Assembly (NCBI RefSeq): GCF_008728515.1
Contig: NC_044996.1
Location: forward strand, 99,083,287-99,147,286
DNA length: 64,000 bases
DNA from: Papio anubis
Taxonomy: Eukaryota; Chordata; Mammalia; Primates; Cercopithecidae
Direction: 5' to 3'
Of this stretch, positions 56,791 through 64,000 are shown piece after piece; positions within the stretch are counted from its first letter, which is position 1; each line of letters opens with the position of its first letter. A model generated the notes under the pieces. That model was given only the letters and a program-made list of their open reading frames with translations, was not told the origin of the DNA and did no database searches. The position numbers and the translations under genes are program-made.

Positions 56791-58010
56791 AAAGTGTTTT
56801 CCCTATTCTCACACACCACTCAATGTCACACCTCTGACATAAGATGTGTGGGGATTTATCCCCACACACTACCAAGCCATTCTGTAGCAGACACCAGCTA
56901 GGTGTCCTCTAATTCAATTAAATGCTGACATCGTCTACCCGGAGATAGTGTCAGATTCCACAAGCTAAAAGCTCAGTCCCATATGACTGCCCCCGATGTC
57001 AGATGTCAATTGCCAAGCACCAGGTTTTGACCTGTACTTTCGACTGGCCAGTTATAAATCAGGGTTCCCACGACCCCCTCCTTGGGTTCAATTAATTTTC
57101 TAGAGCAAATCACAGAAGTCAGAGAAACACGGCCGGGAGCGGTGGCTCATGCCTGTAATCCCAGCACTTTTGGAGGCCTGAGGTCAGGAGTTCTAGACCA
57201 GCCTGGCCAACATGGTGAAACCCTGTCTCTACTAAAAATACAAAAATTAGCCAGGCATGGTGGCAGGTGCTTGTAATCCCAGCTACTCGGGGTGGGGGGC
57301 GGGGTCCGAGGCGGGAGAATTGCTTGAATCCGGGGGGCGGAGGTTGCAGTGAGCCGAGATCGCGCCATCGCACTCCAGCCTGGGGGACAAGAACGAGACT
57401 TCGTCTCAAAAAAAACCAAAACAAAACAAAAAAAGAAGTCAGAGAAACACTTTACTTATATTTAACCATTTATTATGAAGGATATTACAAAGGATACAGA
57501 TGAACGGCCAGATGGATGAGATGCATAGGGTGAGGTATGTGGGAAGGGGTGTGGAGCTTCCATGTCTCCTCTGCATGCACTACCCTCCAGGAACGCCCAG
57601 GTGTTCAGCTATCCAGAAGCTTCCCAAACCCAGTCCTTTTGGGCTTTTATGGAGGCTTCATTATGTAGGCATGATTGATTATATAACTGGTCATTGGTGA
57701 TCAACTTAACCTTCAGTCCCTCTTCCCTCCCCAGAGATTAGGGGTGGAACTAAAAGTTTCAACCCTCTAATCACATAGTTAGTTCCTCTTCTAACCAGCC
57801 CTCATCCTGAGGTTATCCAGGAGCCCACCAAAACTAGCTTCATTAGAACAAAAGATGTTCTTCTCACTCAGGAAATCTCAAGGGACTTAGAAGCTCTGTG
57901 TCAGATATTCCTATCACTCAGGATATTATAAAGGTTTTAGGAGTAGCATGTCAGCAACTGGGGGCAGAGACCAATGTGTGTATATACATGTATTTCTTAT
58001 TATGTCACAA
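56791..58010 (-). mobile_element. Unassigned LTR, minus strand, in L1M
   Basis: Long LTR-like sequence. On the minus strand it starts near TGTGACATAATAAG (about 58008), has CATAAAAGCCC near 57645 as a TATA-like element and AATAAA at 57469-57474, and ends in a gtgtgggg/cccacac palindrome near 56855-56870. I remember this as a widespread LTR family but cannot name it safely. An Alu (57131-57433) splits it. Confidence 0.55.
57131..57433 (+). mobile_element. Alu: Alu, plus strand, with small deletion
   Basis: 17-bp perfect duplication agaagtcagagaaacac at 57114-57130 and 57434-57450. The left arm lacks about 20 bp (ggaggcctgaggtcagg), and a G-rich expansion occurs at about 57291-57305. Confidence 0.95.
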
Positions 58011-58067
58011 TCTCACAGAAGGGAGATTCTTCAAGTTGATAAAGGGCATCTGTGAAAAAACTTGAAC

Positions 58068-58789
58068 GGATATGGTTTGGATCTGTGTCCCCAACAAATC
58101 TCGTATTGAATTGTGACCCCCAGTGTTGGAGGTGGGGGCTGGTGGGAGGTGATTGGATCATGGGGGTGGATTTCTCATGAATGGTTTAGCACCACCCCGG
58201 CTTGGTACTGTCCTTTTGATAGTGAGTGAGTTCTCATGAGATCTGGTTGTTTAAAAGTGTGTAGCACCTCCCTCCTTGCTCCGTCTTCCTCCTGCTCTGA
58301 CCATGTGATGCATCTGCTCCCCATTTGCCTTCTACCATAATTGTAAATTTTCTGAGGCTTCTTCAGTAGCTAAGCAGATTCCAGCATCACGCTTCCCTGC
58401 AGAACTATGAGTCAATTAAACCTCTTTTTTTTTTTTTTTCTGGAGATGGAGTCTTGCCCTGTCACCAGGTTGGAGTGCAGTGGCACGGTCTTGGCTCTCT
58501 GCAACCTCTGCCTCCTGGGTTCAAGTGATTCTCCTGCCTCAGCCTCCCAAGTAGCTGGGATTACAGGCACGTGCCACCATGCCTGGCTAATTTTTGTATT
58601 TTTAGTGGAGATGGGGTTTCACCATGTTGGCCAGGCTGGTCTTGAACTCCTACCTCGTGATCCGCCTGCCTCGGCCTCCCAAAGTGCTGGGATTACAGGC
58701 ATGAGCCACCGCGCCCGGCCACTTCTTTTCTTTATAAATTACCAAGTCCAAGGTATTTCTTTATAGCAAGGCAAGAACAGCCTAATACA
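58068..58789 (+). mobile_element. MST-type MaLR LTR, plus strand
   Basis: ggatatggtttggatctgtg at the start, gagatctggttgtttaaaag, agtcaattaaacctctttt, then after an Alu ctttataaattacc and cctaatacaa. Net about 425 bp. Confidence 0.88.
58424..58720 (-). mobile_element. Alu: AluS-like, minus strand, in MST LTR
   Basis: Antisense Alu with a 16-T tail placed in the aaacctctttt segment of the MST LTR. Confidence 0.93.
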
Positions 58790-59036
58790 AGGACTAACAT
58801 TATACTTCATGATGAAATACTGAATGCTTTTCCCCAAAGTCAGCAACAGGACAAAGATGTCCAGTCTTTCCACTTATATTCAGCATTGTACTGGAGGTTC
58901 TAGCTATTGCAATAAGTCAAGAAAAGAAGGTAAAAGGCATTCAAGTGGAAAACAAAGAAGAAAACCTCTCTTTATTCACAGGAAGAAAACCTCTCTTTAT
59001 TTAGAGATGAGATGATCATGTATATAGAAAACACTG

Positions 59037-59332
59037 GCGGGGCGCGGTGGTTCCAGCCTCCCAACACTTTGGGAGGCCGAGGCAGGTGGATCATGAGGTC
59101 AGGAGATCGAGACCATCCTGGCTAATATGGTGAAACCCCGTCTCTACTAAAATTACAAAAAATTAGCTGGACATGGTGGCGGGTGCCTGTAGTCCCAGCT
59201 ACTCGGGAGGCTGAGGCAGCAGAATGGTGTGAACCTGGGAAGCGGAGCTTGCAGTGAGCCAAGATCACACCACTGCACTCCAGCCTGGGTGACAAAGCGA
59301 GACTGCATCTCAAAAAAAAAAAAGAAAAGAAA
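59037..59332 (+). mobile_element. AluY: AluY-like, plus strand
   Basis: Head altered (ggttccagcctcccaacact lacks part of the usual start). AluY-type gcggagcttgcagtgagcc. Duplication agaaaacactg at 59026-59036 and 59333-59343. Confidence 0.95.
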
Positions 59333-59523
59333 AGAAAACACTGAGGAATTCACACACACAAAAACCTACTAGAACTAATAAAAGAGTTCAAGAAAGTTAC
59401 AGGATACAAGAAATACACATAAGTGTATTTATATATGTTAGCAATGAACAACCAAAAAATGAAATTTAAAAAAATTATATTCAATATAGCATCCAAAGGA
59501 ATAAAAGCTTAAGAATAATAATC

Positions 59524-59822
59524 TTTTTTTTTCTTTTCTGAGACAGAGTTTCATTCTTGTTGCCTAGGCTGGAGTGCAATGGTGCAATCTCAGCTCACTG
59601 CAACCTCTACCTCCTGTGTTCAAGCGATTCTCCTGCTTCAGCCCCCCCAAGTAGCTGGGACTACAGGCATGTGCCACCATGCCCAGCTAATTTTTGTATT
59701 TTTAATAGAGACGGGGTTTTGCCATGTTGGTCAGGCTGGTCTTGAACTCCCGATCTCAGGTGATCCGCCAGCCTCAGTCTCCCAAAGTGCTGGGATTACA
59801 GGTGTGAGCCACTGCGCCTGGC
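59524..59822 (-). mobile_element. Alu: AluS-like, minus strand
   Basis: Antisense Alu. The flanks taagaataataat and taagaataaat are similar. Confidence 0.93.
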
Positions 59823-60658
59823 TAAGAATAAATTTTTAAAAGAAGTACAAGACTTGTTTACTGAAAACTGTAAAACATTGCCAAGAGATATTAAAGAAGA
59901 TTTAAATAAATGGATATACATTCTATGTTCTTTGGGAGACACAATGTTATTAACAGCAATTCTCCCCCAATACATCTACAGATTCAATTTCTATGAAAAG
60001 CCCAGCAGTATTTTTTTGGGTAGAAATTGACAAATTTCCTGACAAATTTCAAGCAGTTACATGAAAATGCAAAAGCTGTAGAACAACTAAGACAATCATG
60101 AAGTAGAACAACAAAGCTGGAGCATTTCAAAATTGCTACAAAAGTAGAGTAATCAAGACAGTGAAGTACTGGCCTAAGGATAGGCATATAGATCCACAGA
60201 ACATAATTAAGAATCCAGGAATAATCCCTTATATTTATGATCAATTGATTTTCAACAAAGTTTCCATTGCATTTCAATGGGGTAAGGATAGTCTTTTCAA
60301 CTAATGGTGCTAGGACAATTGCACATACAAATTAAAAAAAAAAAACACTTAGATTCTTCCCTCACATCATAACCAGAAATTAACTCAAAATTGATCATAG
60401 ACCTAAATGTAAGAGTTAAAAGTGAAAATCTCTTAGAGAAAAATATAGTAGAAAAATATTTGTGACCTTGTATTAGGCTAAGATCTTTTATGTATGACAG
60501 CCAAAGAAAACATGATAAATTGGACTTCAAAATTAAAATCTTTTGCGCTTTAAAAGACATCACTAAAAAATGAAATGACAAGCTACAGACTGGGAAAAGA
60601 TATTAAGTAAATCAAATATATGATAAATATTTATTTATAGATTATATAGGCCAGGCGT

Positions 60659-60944
60659 GGTGGCTCATGCCTGTAACCTCAGCACTTTGGGAGGCTGAGG
60701 GGGGCGGATCACGAGGTCAGGAGATTGAGACCATCCTGGGTAACCCGGTGAAACCTGTTTCTACTTAAAAAAATATAAAAAATTAGCCAGGCATGGTGGC
60801 GAGTGCCTGTAATCCCAGCTCCTCGGGAGGCTGAAGCAGGAGAATCTCTTGAACCCAGGAGGTGGAGGTTGCAGTGAGCCAAGATTGAGCCACTGCACTC
60901 CAGCCTGGGCAACAGAGCGAGACTCTGTCTCAAAAAAAAAAAAA
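60659..60944 (+). mobile_element. Alu: Alu, plus strand
   Basis: Full Alu. Flanks attatata (60651-60658) and actatata (60945-60952). Confidence 0.93.
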
Positions 60945-60993
60945 ACTATATACATATATATATACACTTTCAACTCAATAATAAGGCAAATGA

Positions 60994-61065
60994 TGAGATC
61001 GTGCCACTGCACTCCAGCCTGGTGACAGAGCAAGAGTCCGTCTCAAATAATAATAATAATAATAG
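60994..61065 (+). mobile_element. Alu: Severely 5'-truncated Alu
   Basis: Only the last ~55 bp of an Alu (from gagatcgtgccactgcactc) plus an (AAT)n tail. 15-bp duplication taataaggcaaatga at 60979-60993 and 61066-61080. Confidence 0.93.
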
Positions 61066-61875
61066 TAATAAGGCAAATGAACCAAATGAAAAATAGGTAA
61101 AAAGTTTGAATAGATATTTTGCCAAAAAGATATACTAATGTTCTGTAAGTACATGAAAAAGATGCTCAGGTTCATTTGTCATTAGGGAAATGGAAATGAA
61201 AATAACATTGAAATACCATTTTATACTCACTAGAATGGCTATAATAAAAAAGACAGACAATAAGTGTTGGCAAGGATGTGTAGAAACTGGAATCCTCATA
61301 TATTTCTGATGGGAACATAAAATGGTACAATCAGTTTGGAAAACAGTTTGGCAGGTTCTTCAAAAGTTAAACATAAATCTACCATATAATCCAGCAATTT
61401 CACCCCTAGATGTCTACCTAAGAGAAATGAAAACATGTCCACAGGAAGACTTGCACACAAATGTTCATAGCAGCATAATTCATAATAGCTAACCCAAATG
61501 TCCATCAACTTTTGAATGATTAAACAAAATGTGGTATATCCATATAATGGAATAATATTCAGCAATTAACAGGAACAATGAACTGATGCATTCAACATGC
61601 ATACAACAACATGGATGCAACTCAAACACTATGCTAAGTGAAAGAAGCCTGTCACAAAAGTCCACATAATGTAAGATTCTATTTATATGAAATGTCCAGA
61701 AAAGACAAATTTATAGAGAGCAAAAGTAGATTATTGGTTGCCTGGGCCGGGGTAGGAATGAGAAGTGACTGCAAATGGTCATGAGGGATCTTTTTGGGGT
61801 GAAGGAAATTTTCTAAAGTTGGTTTATGATGATAGTGGCGATGATAGTGGCACAACTCTATAAACTAAGAAATAG

Positions 61876-62030
61876 CCAGAAGCAGCGGCTCACACCTGTA
61901 ATCATAACACTTTGGGAGGCTGAGGCAGGGGATGATTTGAGCCCAGGAGTTTGAGATTACAGTGAGCTATGATCATACCACTGCATTCCAGTCTGGATGA
62001 CAGAGCGAGACTGTCTAAAAAAAAAAAAAA
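61876..62030 (+). mobile_element. Alu: Single-unit Alu (left head joined to right end)
   Basis: About 150 bp. ggctcacacctgtaatcat at the head, then, after gcccaggagtttgagatta, directly cagtgagctatgatcata from the right arm. It is either an AluJ that lost one unit or a monomer-like form. Confidence 0.85.
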
Positions 62031-62267
62031 TTATATATATATGTATGTACACTCATTATATATATAATATTATTAATGTGTATGCTAAAAAATGGAGAAT
62101 TTTATGGTATGTGAGTTATATGTCAATAAAACATTTTCTTTAAAAAAAATAGCAAAAAAAGTGGATTTTTCCCCTCTCTTTGGGGAAAAGCATTATAGAT
62201 CCTGTTCTAATACCAGCTCTTCGCAAGGATGAAACTGGAGAACAAGCTTCAAGAATACATGAGAAAG

Positions 62268-62567
62268 GGCCGGGCACGGGTGACTCATGCCTGTAATTCC
62301 AGCATTTTGGGAGGCTGAGGCAGGCAGATCACCTGAGGTCAGGAGTTCGAGACCAGCTTGCCCAACATGGTGAAACCCCACCTCTACTAAAGTACAAAAA
62401 TTAGCTGGGCATGGTGGCACATGCCTGTAATCCCAGCTACTTGGGAGGCTGAGGCAGGAGAATCGCTTGAACCAGACAGGCAGATGTTGCAGTGAGCCGA
62501 GATTGCACCACTGCACTCCAGCCTGGGCAACAAAGTGAGACTCCATCCCAAAAAGAAAAAAAAAAAA
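62268..62567 (+). mobile_element. Alu: AluS-like, plus strand
   Basis: Full Alu. 13-bp duplication aagaatacatgag at 62251-62263 and 62568-62580. Confidence 0.95.
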
Positions 62568-62580
62568 AAGAATACATGAG

Positions 62581-64000
62581 GGGAAATGTTTTCCAGTAAC
62601 GTAGACAGAAATTCACATGTTCAGTCATTTATTCATCATGTTAGCACAGAGTTCCCATACTATGGTTAATTTCGTAAGTCTGTCAGAGATTTTTAAATAG
62701 CACATGCAATTTTATATACAACATCAGGTGTAATAATAAACCTGGCTAAATTCTGTATTACAAGCACACAGGCAGCCGTTACTGAAACATTTTTATTGCC
62801 GAAGGTACATATGGACCCATTTTTAGCTGTCCTTCTGGTGAGCTCTCATAGGGCAATGATGTTGCTAAGAGGCATATGCTTCTGACTTGCTGGGAAGAAA
62901 AAAAGAGAAAATATATTTTGAATAAAACTAAACTTTGTGTTCTATTTATCTCCCATCAATTTGTTAAAGAATACATCTTGTGGTTCATATTCACTTGTAT
63001 TAGTATTTTCTCTAAGAGCATATTTGTGAATTTGTCCTTAGAACACTCCATTTCATTCCCCTGTTCTCCAAATAGTATTCCTTCTCCCTCTCTCCCTGCT
63101 TGTTAAGTATGTGTTAACGTTTGACGCCCTCCCCTGCAGAATGCCTCCAGTTGTATAGGTTTATTTTGGACACGAAATAAGTGTGACTACCTCCTGAATG
63201 AATGAAGTGGGCGGTTTTTATCACCTTGGTAAAACTTGCACATTCTGTGGTTAGCTAAACATGGATAACCTTTATGGTTTCCTTTAACATGTACGTATTC
63301 TTTCTCTTTCTCCCCTCCCATTGCTCTGAGCACATTGTAAGGAATGGGGAAAATCAGGTTCTGAAAATGCTTTTTACCCCCCTTTCATTATTGACATTTT
63401 ACATGATTTCCTTCCACCCTCAGGTGTACGAATGCAGGTAACTGACAGGCTGTTCTGCAAGAGTGTGGGCATAGGACAAACTTGGAACATTGCTAAATTA
63501 AGTTATTCTGGGAGTAACTGTAAACAACAGAACTTCTTAAATTATGGTTGACTAAATTTGAATCACTATCCATTCATTGGGAGATTATTTGGCTAAGAAT
63601 TATTTTAAAAAGATTATAATGTTTAAACATTCTCCAAAATTCATTTTTGAAACAGACCTATACTGTTAGAAGGTAACTAAATATGGGAACCCTAAATAAT
63701 AATGGCATCCATGAAAAATTGGAGTTGGTTATTGTTTATACATTCTTTGCATAACCTTATAACACTTAACCATAAAGAATTTTACTAGAACCTGGACTCT
63801 TGGGAGTAGTCTTATGAAGCAGTTCTGGGTAGTAAAAAAGTGCCCACCTATTTGGTTTCTGCCTCGTGCTTTATAATTACTTGATCAGTGCTTCATGCTG
63901 AGTTCTACCCTATCTACACACATGCCTAATGTTTCACATGATATGAAATGTGGCAAACATTCCCAGTGGATTTTGTGAGACACATACTATAGGAAACTTT
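62581..64000. other. Unassigned stretch at window end
   Basis: About 1.4 kb, mostly AT-rich, without any repeat I recognise and without a supported coding frame. It is the longest continuous stretch of this kind in the window. Confidence 0.45.

Larger units (their letters stand above)
58795..62150 (+). mobile_element. L1M: L1M ORF2 to 3' end, plus strand
   Basis: Continues 55600-56790: acattatacttcatgatgaa, cttatattcagcattgtact, gatcaattgattttcaacaa, atatccagaa-type ORF2 text, catttgtcattagggaaatg, gatgggaacataaaatggta, tggcaggttcttcaaaagtt, then a decayed 3'UTR and aaacattttctttaaaaaaa. Five Alu pieces interrupt it. A short tandem duplication (aaaacctctctttatt twice) lies at 58959-59002. 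Confidence 0.85.

Noticed and set aside
1..64000. CRISPR arrays, operons, tRNA or rRNA genes, phage-type systems
   Set aside because: No regularly spaced repeats, cloverleaf genes or bacterial gene structure; the sequence is primate nuclear DNA.

Overview
This is nuclear DNA from a primate, and most likely an Old World monkey. Alu elements of the S, Y and J types lie throughout, with L1PA/L1PB and older L1M elements, MaLR (MST/THE1/MLT1) LTRs, ERV1 LTRs, Tigger1 and MIR/L2 fossils. The Alu at 27760-28054 (minus strand) and the one at 52970-53266 carry changes I know from the young AluY lineage of cercopithecid monkeys: 'ggctcaagcc' at the head and, in the first, 'gagatccggccactg' in the right arm. 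I recognise no protein-coding gene, tRNA, rRNA or CRISPR array. The longer open frames are antisense Alu, L1, ERV or Tigger sequence, so the window reads as intergenic or deep intronic.

Layout. 1-3237 is a stack of ERV1-class LTRs: a MER4-like LTR is split by a 1.5-kb solo LTR (4-bp duplication CTTC), which itself holds another LTR (CTGA duplication) and an AluY. 3238-9154 is the fossil of one ERV1 provirus, with two diverged LTRs, a tRNA-His-like primer site and env traces, broken by a nested LTR, a CA/TG microsatellite and an MST LTR that contains an Alu. 9155-12626 holds MaLR, MIR and Alu elements between short unassigned stretches. 12627-15780 is an MST LTR, a stray L1 3' end and an internally deleted minus-strand L1. 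15781-21640 carries a hAT-like element, MER20, L2, MLT1-like and MER5-like fossils. 21650-24005 is the 5' part of a plus-strand L1M split by a THE1 LTR. 24030-31512 is a minus-strand L1M riddled with Alus and split by a 2.7-kb Tigger1.

31515-39300 continues with L1M, MIR and Alu, and with a minus-strand L1 (34440-37536) that received a short L1PA insertion carrying about 0.94 kb of transduced non-L1 sequence. 39300-42955 is MIR, L1M and an LTR-like block. 43130-44790 is L1PA sequence so dense in small indels that a sequencing or gap-fill artefact is the likely reason. 45025-50690 is a long minus-strand L1M with several nested insertions. 50783-51401 is a clean 5'-truncated L1PA. 51530-55600 has an MLT1-like LTR, an AT/GT microsatellite, L2/MIR and two Alus. 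55600-62150 is a plus-strand L1M split by an unassigned LTR, an MST LTR and many Alus. The last 1.4 kb shows no repeat I recognise.

The elements do not work together as a pathway; the order is historical. MIR, L2 and L1M form the oldest layer, Tigger1, MaLR and ERV1 came next, then AluJ/S and L1PB, and AluY and L1PA last. Target-site duplications read directly from the sequence support many of these nestings. Family names come from memory of consensus sequences, not from a database search, and subfamily calls should be read that way.
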